DNA of 8,145 bases, taken from the NCBI GenBank assembly GCA_946480525.1, contig CAMLLA010000178.1, forward strand, positions 1 to 8,145, given 5' to 3'. How positions within the stretch are numbered: the first letter of the stretch is position 1; each line of letters starts with the position of its first letter. Origin of the DNA: an uncultured Asticcacaulis sp. (GTDB lineage: Bacteria; Pseudomonadota; Alphaproteobacteria; Caulobacterales; Caulobacteraceae). A program made the translations under genes and the position numbers. Of this stretch, positions 1 through 5,442 are shown one piece after another. The notes beneath the pieces were generated by a model, which saw nothing but the letters and a program-made list of their open reading frames with translations, did not search any database and was not told the origin of the DNA.

Positions 1-1319
1 AGTTCGGCGTCCAGTCGCGCGTCATCGACTTCCAGGCGGCCAACCTGCTTCCCACGACGGCGACTTCGGCGTTCAAGCCGCTGCCCGCCGGCACCGCGCT
101 GTCCAGCATCACCACTCAGATCGAAGGCCTGGATGACCTCTGGGGCCAGGGCGCACCGGCCAGCTGGGTCGCCATCGACTCGGCCAAGTGGCGCGAAGCG
201 GTCAACTTCGACAGCTTCACCTACTGTGGCGTGGAATGCGGCGCCGCCAAGTCTCAGATCAAGGAAACGACACGCAGCGCCTACGTCATGGCCGAGTTCG
301 ACACCGAACGCCTGCCCGTGCCGATCCGCGGCGATGTCGGTTTCCGTTACTTCAAGACGGATCAGCTGGCTGTCGGTCACATCCCCGTCAGCGCCCCCGC
401 CGGTTCGCAGTATTCACAATACGGCAAGCGCAATGTCGTGGAACGCTCCTATGACGATATCCTGCCGTCCGCGAACGTCGTCATCGAATTTACGCCCAAC
501 CTGCTGGCACGTGTCTCGGCCGCAAAAGTCATGTCACGGCCGGAACTGGGCAACCTGATCCCGTCCTCAGGCATCACGGCCACCACCCGCACCGGCAATG
601 TCAACAACCCGTTCCTGGATCCGATCAAGGCCAAGACCTTCGATGCCGGCCTGGAATGGTATTTCCGCCCGGGTTCGGTTGTCTCCGTTGGTTACTTCTA
701 CAAGGACATCGAATCCTACATCCAGCGCGTGACCGAGCAGGTGCCTTATCGCGACCTGGGCCTGCCCGATTCACTGCTGGACGGCACCAATACCGCGCCG
801 ACCGAAATCTTCACCGTCGGCCGCTTCCAGAATACGCCAGGCGGTCCGTTGAAAGGCATGGAGTTCAATCTCCAGGCCGAGTTCGACTTCCTGCCCGGTT
901 TCTGGAGCAAGTTCGGTGTTCTGGGCAACTACACCCACGTCGAATCGGAAATCGAGTACGTGTTGGGCGCCACGGCCACCACCACGGCGGACCTGATCGG
1001 CCTTTCGCGCGACTCGGCCAGCGGCACGCTGTACTGGGAAGACGACACGTTCAGCATCCGTACGACGGCGAACTACCGCAGCAAGTACATCCGCGCTATT
1101 CCTGCCTCGCCAGGCTCTGACCTCCAGGGCAATGACGAGACCCTGTACGTCGACCTGTCGGCTTCGTGGAACCTCAGCGACCGTCTCAAGCTGATCCTCG
1201 AAGCGCAGAACCTGACCGACGAGCAAAACCGCCTGTTCATCGACAGCGTCCGCGAAGACACCCTGTTCGAGCTGCGCAATGGCCGGACGATCACTTTCGG
1301 CGTCAACTACAAGTACTGA
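1..1319 (+). CDS. TonB-dependent outer-membrane receptor, C-terminal part (5' end outside window)
   Basis: This is the C-terminal 438 residues or so of a TonB-dependent receptor, an outer-membrane beta-barrel that imports scarce ligands (siderophores, vitamins, glycans) using TonB energy. The reading frame is open from base 3, so the plug domain and signal peptide lie upstream of the window. Barrel signatures are visible: alternating aromatic/polar strands such as GDVGFRYFKTD and KTFDAGLEWYFRPGSVVSVGYFYKDIESYI, and a closing segment LILEAQNLTDEQNR followed by GRTITFGVNYKY. The final strand ends in an aromatic residue (Tyr), as expected for BAM-assembled barrels. Two close cysteines (codons at 225-227 and 237-239) lie in a likely extracellular loop. 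The style matches the large receptors of Caulobacter and Xanthomonas, but no substrate can be named. An intrinsic terminator follows, so transcription probably ends here. The family is confident; the ligand is unknown. Confidence 0.95.
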   Translation, partial: FGVQSRVIDFQAANLLPTTATSAFKPLPAGTALSSITTQIEGLDDLWGQGAPASWVAIDSAKWREAVNFDSFTYCGVECGAAKSQIKETTRSAYVMAEFDTERLPVPIRGDVGFRYFKTDQLAVGHIPVSAPAGSQYSQYGKRNVVERSYDDILPSANVVIEFTPNLLARVSAAKVMSRPELGNLIPSSGITATTRTGNVNNPFLDPIKAKTFDAGLEWYFRPGSVVSVGYFYKDIESYIQRVTEQVPYRDLGLPDSLLDGTNTAPTEIFTVGRFQNTPGGPLKGMEFNLQAEFDFLPGFWSKFGVLGNYTHVESEIEYVLGATATTTADLIGLSRDSASGTLYWEDDTFSIRTTANYRSKYIRAIPASPGSDLQGNDETLYVDLSASWNLSDRLKLILEAQNLTDEQNRLFIDSVREDTLFELRNGRTITFGVNYKY

Positions 1320-1342
1320 GTTCCAGATCGGACCTGACTATG

Positions 1343-1370
1343 AGGCCGCCTCGCAAGGGCGGCCTTTTTT
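1343..1370 (+). terminator. Rho-independent terminator of the TonB-dependent receptor
   Basis: A perfect 8-bp GC-rich stem, AGGCCGCC (1343-1350) with GGCGGCCT (1358-1365), encloses a 7-nt loop and runs into six T residues (1365-1370). It starts 23 bp after the receptor stop codon. It separates the receptor transcript from the arsR operon that follows. Confidence 0.93.
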
Positions 1371-1386
1371 ATTCCCATCATCCCTA

Positions 1387-1416
1387 TTGACCGACTCATA
1401 ACTCACGAGTTATACG
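1387..1416 (+). promoter_or_regulatory. Predicted promoter of the arsR operon
   Basis: A -35-like TTGACC (1387-1392) is followed after 18 bp by TATACG (1411-1416), a four-of-six match to a sigma-70 -10 element. Transcription would start near 1423, giving a leader of about 20 nt before the arsR TTG start. The spacer is filled by the upstream operator (1394-1417), so a bound repressor would block RNA polymerase directly. The promoter is inferred from sequence only. Confidence 0.55.
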
Positions 1417-1417
1417 T
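1394..1417 (+). promoter_or_regulatory. Operator O1, probable ArsR binding site
   Basis: The dyad is ACTCATAAC - TCACGA - GTTATACGT. The inner 16 bp (1398-1413, ATAACTC-AC-GAGTTAT) are a perfect palindrome, and the outer bases are symmetric except for two positions. It lies between the predicted -35 and -10. Its left arm is identical to that of the downstream dyad at 1420-1443, with the same 6-bp spacer, so both are probably sites for one dimeric regulator. The adjacent ArsR protein is the obvious candidate. Confidence 0.72.
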
Positions 1418-1419
1418 CA

Positions 1420-1443
1420 ACTCATAACCAAGGAGTTATGAGT
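1420..1443 (+). promoter_or_regulatory. Operator O2, overlapping the arsR ribosome binding site and start
   Basis: A second copy of the dyad reads ACTCATAAC - CAAGGA - GTTATGAGT. The symmetry extends one base pair further on each side and then another, giving perfect 11-bp arms at 1418-1428 and 1435-1445. Its centre is 26 bp from that of O1. The spacer holds most of the Shine-Dalgarno AAGGAG (1430-1435), and the right arm includes the TTG start codon (1443-1445). Besides binding repressor as DNA, it could fold in the mRNA as a hairpin that hides the start codon. Confidence 0.72.
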
Positions 1444-1769
1444 TGATCCCGTCTGGACCGGATATCCTGTTTCGTACGCTTGGCGACCCGACACGGCGCG
1501 CCATCTTCGAGCGCCTGTGCCGCGGCGGAGAACAGACGGTCGCCGCCCTGACGGCGAAGGCCGGCGTCTCCCAGCCGGCGGTTTCGAAGCACCTCGGCGT
1601 GCTGAAAGACGCCGGCCTGGTGCGTGATCGCCAGGCTGGCCGGCAGACCCATTACAGTGCCCTGCCCGGCGCGCTTTCACCGCTCACGGACTGGACACAG
1701 CAGATGGCCGGCTTCTGGGAAAACCGGTTTGACGACCTCGACGATCTTTTGAAAAGGATGGACCAATGA
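1443..1769 (+). CDS. ArsR/SmtB-family winged-helix transcriptional repressor
   Basis: The 108-residue protein has the length and order of an ArsR regulator. It has an N-terminal helix with LGDPTRRAIFERL (13-25), a helix-turn-helix spanning about 32-60 with recognition helix VSQPAVSKHLGVLKDAGLV (42-60), and a wing with RDRQAGRQTHYSA (61-73). The C-terminal helices are FWENRFDDLDDLL (91-103). The metal-binding ELCVCDL motif of ArsR/SmtB sensors is absent: its place is taken by TVAALTAK, and the only cysteine is Cys26. The signal is therefore unlikely to be a metal bound at that site. The start is TTG because the only nearby ATG (1438) runs straight into a stop; AAGGAG lies 7 nt before the TTG. 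Two matching dyads in the promoter point to autorepression. The subtype is the one often encoded beside AHSA1/SRPBCC proteins, as here. The next gene overlaps by ATGA. Confidence 0.93.
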   Translation: MIPSGPDILFRTLGDPTRRAIFERLCRGGEQTVAALTAKAGVSQPAVSKHLGVLKDAGLVRDRQAGRQTHYSALPGALSPLTDWTQQMAGFWENRFDDLDDLLKRMDQ

Positions 1770-1975
1770 ACAATGGTATTCGCCAGCTTCACCGCTGGGT
1801 GTCGATCATCTTCACCCTGACCGTTATCGCCAATTTCGTGGCGCTGGGTCTTGGCCACCAGGTCATGTGGCTGACCTATGCCCCGCTGCCGCCATTGTTC
1901 CTGCTGCTGTTCACGGGTCTGTACATGTTCGCCCTGCCTTATGCCGCCAAATGGCGGACGGCCAGGCCGGAGTAG
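1766..1975 (+). CDS. Small two-helix inner-membrane protein
   Basis: A 69-residue protein starts inside the arsR stop codon (ATGA overlap, 1766-1769), so its translation is probably coupled to that of the repressor. It has a short basic N-terminus (MNNGIRQLHRW) and two hydrophobic segments, about residues 11-30 (WVSIIFTLTVIANFVALGLG) and 38-58 (rich in Leu, Phe, Pro and Tyr). A short basic tail, AAKWRTARPE, follows. Positive charge at both ends predicts a hairpin with both termini in the cytoplasm. It resembles small conserved hypothetical proteins I associate with ArsR/AHSA1 loci in alphaproteobacteria, but I cannot name a family. The tight coupling suggests a role in the regulator's sensing or in the operon's output. 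This is inference. Confidence 0.85.
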   Translation: MNNGIRQLHRWVSIIFTLTVIANFVALGLGHQVMWLTYAPLPPLFLLLFTGLYMFALPYAAKWRTARPE

Positions 1976-1979
1976 GCTG

Positions 1980-2384
1980 ATGAATCAGCCCAAGCTCCTG
2001 TCAGGCGGCAATCCCCAGATTGCGAAAGGCTACGGCGACGCGCCCGTGCAGGCCTATATCGCCGCCATGCCTGGATGGAAAAGCGATATCGGCCGCCGGA
2101 TGGACGCGATCATCGAACGCACCGTACCTGGCGTGAAAAAGGCCGTGAAGTGGAACACGCCGTTCTACGGCATGGAAAACGATCTCTGGTTCGTCTCGTT
2201 CCATTGCTTCACCAACTATATCAAGGTGACCTTCTTCCGGGGCGCATCGCTGGAACCCACCCCCGCGGGCAAATCGAAATACCCGGAGATCCGCTACTAC
2301 GATATCCGTGAGGACAGGTTCGACGAAGCCCAGTTCACCCAATGGATCAGACAGGCCAGCCAATTGCCTGGCGAAAAGATGTGA
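1980..2384 (+). CDS. DUF1801 (YdhG-like) domain protein, first copy
   Basis: This cytoplasmic protein of 134 residues belongs to the DUF1801 superfamily, whose biochemical role is not established. The typical order is present: an N-terminal helix with APVQAYIAAMPGWKSDIGRRMDAII (21-45), the family core VKKAVKWNTPFYG (52-64), a beta segment with FVSFHCFTNYIKVTFFRGA (71-89), and a C-terminal RYYDIREDRFDEAQFTQWI (105-123). The start chosen is the ATG at 1980: it has GGAG at 1969-1972 seven bases upstream and follows the membrane-protein stop by 4 bp. The frame is open upstream to an ATG at 1878, but that would overlap the membrane protein extensively. It lies third in the arsR operon. Confidence 0.9.
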   Translation: MNQPKLLSGGNPQIAKGYGDAPVQAYIAAMPGWKSDIGRRMDAIIERTVPGVKKAVKWNTPFYGMENDLWFVSFHCFTNYIKVTFFRGASLEPTPAGKSKYPEIRYYDIREDRFDEAQFTQWIRQASQLPGEKM

Positions 2385-2393
2385 GACCAAACC

Positions 2394-2807
2394 ATGAAAA
2401 AACCCGTTCCCGGCCGCGATGCCCTCAGTGTTCCGCAACGGATCGATGCCGCCATCGATGACCTGCCGGACTGGCGTGGTGAAACCCTGGCTCGTCTGCG
2501 CGCCCTGATTCATGAAGCCGATCCGGATGTGGTCGAAGAATGGAAATGGGGCATTCCGGTCTGGTCGCACGACGGCATCATCTGCACCGGCGAAGTCTAC
2601 AAGGCCGCCGTCAAGACGACCTTCCCCAAGGGCGCATCGCTGGACGATCCCTCCGGACTGTTCAATTCCAGCCTGGAGGGCAATGCCCGCCGCGCCATCG
2701 ACTTCAAACAGGGCGACGTCATCAATGCCGATGCCTTCAAGGCGCTGATCCGCGCCGCCGTCGCGCTCAACTCCGCCAAGCCCGCCGCAAAGAAAAAAAG
2801 CAAATGA
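2394..2807 (+). CDS. DUF1801 domain protein, second copy
   Basis: This 137-residue protein is a second and clearly different DUF1801 member. Its core reads EEWKWGIPVWSHDG (48-61), followed by the beta region GEVYKAAVKTTFPKGASLDD (66-85) and the characteristic LFNSSLEGNARRAIDF (89-104). It ends in a helix (NADAFKALIRAAVAL) and a Lys/Ala-rich tail, AKPAAKKKSK. It begins 9 bp after the first copy, with only a weak GTGAG-like ribosome site, so translation is probably coupled. The shared core (KWxxPxW/Y) with little identity elsewhere suggests old divergence rather than recent duplication. Its stop overlaps the start of the AHSA1 gene (ATGA, 2804-2807). Its function is unknown. Confidence 0.9.
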   Translation: MKKPVPGRDALSVPQRIDAAIDDLPDWRGETLARLRALIHEADPDVVEEWKWGIPVWSHDGIICTGEVYKAAVKTTFPKGASLDDPSGLFNSSLEGNARRAIDFKQGDVINADAFKALIRAAVALNSAKPAAKKKSK

Positions 2808-3223
2808 CCGAAACCCGCACCGTCACCGTCGAACGCGAATTTCCTCATCCGCCGGAAAAGTTGTGGCGCGCCCTCACCCAGCCGCACCTGATGGAGGAAT
2901 GGCTCATGAAGAATGACTTCCAGCCGGCAATAGGCCATCGCTTCAACCTGCGTGGCGACTGGGGCGGTGTGCTCGATTGCGAGGTTCTGGCGATCGAGCC
3001 CGGCAAACGCCTTTCCTATACCTGGAACTTCGCCCACGACGATCCCACCTACAATCTCGACAGCGTCGTGACGTTTACGCTGACGCCGTCCGACACCGGC
3101 ACGCACCTGCGCGTCGAACAGGCAGGCTTCCGGCCTCATCAGAGACAGGCTTTCGGCGGCGCCCTGCAAGGCTGGGGGCAAAAGCTGGAAAAACTGGAAG
3201 AGATCGTGGCGCGCGAAGACTAA
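2804..3223 (+). CDS. AHSA1/SRPBCC (START-like) domain protein
   Basis: A 139-residue single-domain protein of the SRPBCC fold, AHSA1-like (activator of Hsp90 ATPase homologue 1 C-terminal) group. These proteins form a helix-grip fold with a deep hydrophobic cavity and usually bind small hydrophobic molecules. Hallmarks are REFPHPPEKLWRALTQPHLMEEWL (11-34), the central strands GVLDCEVLAIEPGKRLSYTW (55-74), VVTFTLTPSDTGTHLRVEQAGF (88-109), and the long C-terminal helix GWGQKLEKLEEIV (123-135). The ATG overlaps the stop of the preceding DUF1801 gene, making this the last gene of the operon. ArsR-AHSA1 pairing is a common arrangement and may reflect ligand binding linked to regulation. No ligand can be assigned from sequence. 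Confidence 0.93.
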   Translation: MTETRTVTVEREFPHPPEKLWRALTQPHLMEEWLMKNDFQPAIGHRFNLRGDWGGVLDCEVLAIEPGKRLSYTWNFAHDDPTYNLDSVVTFTLTPSDTGTHLRVEQAGFRPHQRQAFGGALQGWGQKLEKLEEIVARED

Positions 3224-3224
3224 A

Positions 3225-3324
3225 GCGATACGGCGAAAAGTGTGAAGCAGTTTTCGCCTTAAATATCGCGACAAAACAAAAATTTAGATCGGAATGATGC
3301 TTCCAACTAAAATCATTCCGATCT
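3225..3324. repeat. Two-hairpin intergenic palindromic element
   Basis: Two strong inverted repeats lie immediately after the AHSA1 stop. The first is nested: GCGATA (3225-3230) pairs with TATCGC (3264-3269), and inside it GGCGAAAA (3232-3239) pairs with TTTTCGCC (3251-3258) around an 11-nt loop. The second is a perfect 13-bp stem, AGATCGGAATGAT (3286-3298) with ATCATTCCGATCT (3312-3324), and a 13-nt loop. The wording (GAAAAGTGTGAAGCAGTTTTCGCC, an AACAAAA-rich linker, then a GGAATGAT stem) resembles dispersed intergenic elements I recall from many alphaproteobacterial genomes. There is no T-run after either stem, so it is not a classic terminator, though it may protect or end the operon mRNA. 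Confidence 0.75.
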
Positions 3325-3365
3325 GACATCCCCGCGCCTGTCCACAGTTCTCATTTGGGGCTGAA

Positions 3366-3380
3366 CTTGTAAATTACAAG
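3366..3380. promoter_or_regulatory. Perfect 15-bp palindrome, probable operator of the monooxygenase gene
   Basis: CTTGTAA - A - TTACAAG is perfectly symmetric (7-1-7). It sits 2 bp upstream of the candidate -35 and 76 bp before the monooxygenase start. Its size and TTGTAA/TTACAA arms are of the kind bound by dimeric MarR- or HxlR-type regulators, which often control flavin monooxygenases. No such regulator is encoded next to it in this window. Confidence 0.55.
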
Positions 3381-3382
3381 AA

Positions 3383-3411
3383 TTGCTTATCCAAATTCTC
3401 TTCCTTAAATA
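3383..3411 (+). promoter_or_regulatory. Candidate promoter of the FAD monooxygenase
   Basis: TTGCTT (3383-3388) and TAAATA (3406-3411) are separated by 17 bp, in an AT-rich stretch unlike the surrounding DNA. The leader would be about 40 nt and includes the ribosome site AGGAG (3445-3449), 7 nt before the ATG. The matches to sigma-70 boxes are moderate. Confidence 0.4.
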
Positions 3412-3456
3412 ACAACAACTTATTCAAAGGCGCGTTGTTTTGACAGGAGATGGAAA

Positions 3457-4950
3457 ATGGCTGAGCATGACGTCCTGATCGCCGGCGGCGGGCCGACCGG
3501 CCTGATGCTGGCGGGCGAACTGGCCCTGGCCGGCATCGACGTGGCAATTATCGAACGCCGCGTTGATCAAACGCTTGTCGGGTCGCGCGCGGGAGGGCTG
3601 AGCGCCCGCACCCTGGAGGTGCTCGATCAACGCGGCATCGTGGATCGCTTCCTGAAGGAAGGGCAAATCGCCCAGGTCACCGGCTTTGCGGTCACGCGCC
3701 TGGACATCAGCGATTTCCCGACCCGGCACAATTACGGACTGGCCCTCAGACAAAAGCATATAGAACGCATTCTCGCGGAATGGGTCGACGAACTGGCGGT
3801 GCCGGTCTATCGCAATCGCGAGGTCACGTCTTTCACTCAGGATGACGCGGGCGTTACGATAGAGCTGTCCGACGGTACATCGCAGCGCGCCAATTATCTC
3901 GTCGGGTGCGACGGCGGTCGAAGCGTGGTCCGCAAAACGGCCGGTATCGCGTTTCCCGGCTGGGAAGCAAGCGTCAGCAATATTCTGGCCGAGGCCGCAG
4001 TGACCGAAGAACCGCCACTGGGCGTCCACAGGACTGCCGTTGGCATGCACGCCTTTGGCCGCGAAGCCTATGAAATCCGCGACGGCAAGGTCGTTTTCGC
4101 CACCGAAGGCCCCGTGAATTTCATGGTGACGGAACCTGCGCCGGGCGCGACGGCAGAGCCAACCCTGGAAGATCTCCGCAAGGCGCTGGTCGCCGCCTGC
4201 GGAACCGACTACGGGATTCACAACCTGACCTGGATTTCCAGGTTCACCGACATGTCGCGACAAGCGGAGACCTATCGCAAGGGCCGTGTTCTCCTGGCCG
4301 GAGATGCCGCGCACGTGCATTCCCCGGTGGGCGGCCAGGGGCTCAATACGGGTGTGCAGGACGCGGTGAACCTCGGGTGGAAGCTGGCCCAGGTGGTGAA
4401 AGGCATTTCACCTGAAAGCCTGCTGGACACCTATCATGCCGAACGGCACCCGGTGGCGGCCCGCGTGCTGCGCACGACGATGGCGCAGGTTGCCCTGCAA
4501 CGGACCGACGACCGCACCGAAGCCCTGCGCGACCTTGTCACCGAATGGCTTGGTATGGACACGCTTCGCAAACAGGTCGCTGCCGAAATGTCAGGACTGG
4601 GCATCCGCTACGACCTGGGCGGCGCGCATCCGCTGGTCGGCCACCGCATGCCGGACCTGGAGCTCGTCACACCGGACGGCCCGGTGCGGGTCTTTACTTA
4701 CCTGAAACGTGCGCGGCCGGTGCTTCTGAACCTTGGCGCTTCCGGGGATATTGACATCACGCCATGGTCGGATCGCGTGACGCTGATCGACGCCACCTAC
4801 GATGGTCCATGGGAGTTGCCGGCTCTGGGCCTGATCATCGCCCCGGCCGCGGTGCTCGTGCGGCCTGACGGATATGTGGCATGGGCCGGCAATGGAACGC
4901 AGGAGGGCCTTCGCGACGCAATGACGACCTGGTTCGGATCGCCAGGTTAA
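3457..4950 (+). CDS. Class A FAD-dependent aromatic monooxygenase (PheA/TfdB and rifampicin-monooxygenase-like)
   Basis: A 497-residue cytoplasmic flavoprotein that should use NAD(P)H and O2 to hydroxylate an aromatic substrate. All three group A signatures are present: the Rossmann GGGPTG (10-15) with the ribose-binding Glu33 in IIERR; the DG motif CDGGRSVVRK (151-160); and the GD motif RVLLAGDAAHVHSPVGGQG (287-305) followed by LNTGVQDAVNLGWKLA. Residues from about 400 form a thioredoxin-like C-terminal domain ending in LVRPDGYVAWAG, as in phenol hydroxylases, polyketide hydroxylases and rifampicin monooxygenases. The opening RAGGLSARTLEVLDQRGIVDRFL also fits that group. The start is supported by AGGAG 7 nt upstream. 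It stands alone, with its own upstream palindrome, suggesting induction by an aromatic compound. The substrate is not determinable; catabolism, antibiotic inactivation and biosynthetic tailoring are all possible. Confidence 0.93.
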   Translation: MAEHDVLIAGGGPTGLMLAGELALAGIDVAIIERRVDQTLVGSRAGGLSARTLEVLDQRGIVDRFLKEGQIAQVTGFAVTRLDISDFPTRHNYGLALRQKHIERILAEWVDELAVPVYRNREVTSFTQDDAGVTIELSDGTSQRANYLVGCDGGRSVVRKTAGIAFPGWEASVSNILAEAAVTEEPPLGVHRTAVGMHAFGREAYEIRDGKVVFATEGPVNFMVTEPAPGATAEPTLEDLRKALVAACGTDYGIHNLTWISRFTDMSRQAETYRKGRVLLAGDAAHVHSPVGGQGLNTGVQDAVNLGWKLAQVVKGISPESLLDTYHAERHPVAARVLRTTMAQVALQRTDDRTEALRDLVTEWLGMDTLRKQVAAEMSGLGIRYDLGGAHPLVGHRMPDLELVTPDGPVRVFTYLKRARPVLLNLGASGDIDITPWSDRVTLIDATYDGPWELPALGLIIAPAAVLVRPDGYVAWAGNGTQEGLRDAMTTWFGSPG

Positions 4951-4953
4951 GCG

Positions 4954-5334
4954 TTACGCCGCCATGCGGTGCCAGACTTCCTGATCGACCTTGGAGGCGC
5001 TCAGCATGCCTGCCATCTGCTGCTGATACAGGGCGCCGACATCGTCCGGATTGATCGACTTGAAGTCGGCGTCGACACTGTTCGGATTGCCGTCCGCCTG
5101 CATGACGAAGAACTGGGCGGCGTTGATGCGTGGCATCTTCAGATGAATCAGCAGTGCCAGCCTGCGGGCCCGTTCGGGGTTGCGCTTATGGACCTGCGGA
5201 TCTTCGGCGAACATCTCACGGCCCAGCAACGCGATATATTCCGGGCTGAGTGCCTGAAAACGTTCGGCATCCAGGGGCTGGATCATGCGGGTGGCGTCGA
5301 TGTCGAAGATATGGTCGTTGAGTAGGAAGTACAA
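4954..5334 (-). CDS. Conserved-looking protein of unknown function
   Basis: I do not recognise this family. With the chosen TTG start it has 126 residues, no signal peptide and no membrane helix, and is mostly helical and soluble. Segments include YFLLNDHIFDID, LDAERFQALSPEYIALLGREMF, a basic RNPERARRLALLIHLKMPRINAAQFFVM, and a C-terminal NPDDVGALYQQQMAGML. The frame is open to a GTG at 5376 (140 residues), with another GTG at 5343. The TTG at 5334 is preferred because AGGG lies 8 nt before it, whereas neither GTG has a spaced ribosome site, and because a TTGACG -35-like box (5393-5398, minus strand) would place the transcript start downstream of 5376. The start remains uncertain. The gene converges on the monooxygenase with a 3-bp gap and lies downstream of DUF1491. 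Confidence 0.72.
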   Translation of the reverse strand: MYFLLNDHIFDIDATRMIQPLDAERFQALSPEYIALLGREMFAEDPQVHKRNPERARRLALLIHLKMPRINAAQFFVMQADGNPNSVDADFKSINPDDVGALYQQQMAGMLSASKVDQEVWHRMAA

Positions 5335-5442
5335 AGCAGGCACCCTGAAAGCGTGAACAGGACGCCACACTGACACAAAGGGTTGTGGATTCCGTCAAGG
5401 AAGACAGTTAATCGCCATTGACCTTGTTTGCTCGTCCGCGCG

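Noticed and set aside
1438..1445. ATG at 1438 as the arsR start
   Set aside because: It reads ATG AGT TGA, stopping after two codons. The TTG at 1443 opens the real frame.
1878..1979. An upstream ATG extension of the first DUF1801 gene
   Set aside because: It would overlap the membrane-protein gene by about 100 bp and add a Cys/Arg-rich stretch foreign to the family. The ATG at 1980 has a good ribosome site.
1980..2807. The two DUF1801 genes as one frameshifted gene
   Set aside because: Each encodes a full-length domain with its own core motif and termini, so they are separate genes.
3286..3324. The 13-bp stem as an intrinsic terminator
   Set aside because: There is no T-run after the stem on either strand. 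It fits better as part of the repeat element.
3424..4320. A 298-residue minus-strand reading frame opposite the monooxygenase
   Set aside because: It mirrors the codon phase of the FAD monooxygenase, whose motifs are unmistakable, and shows no domain of its own.
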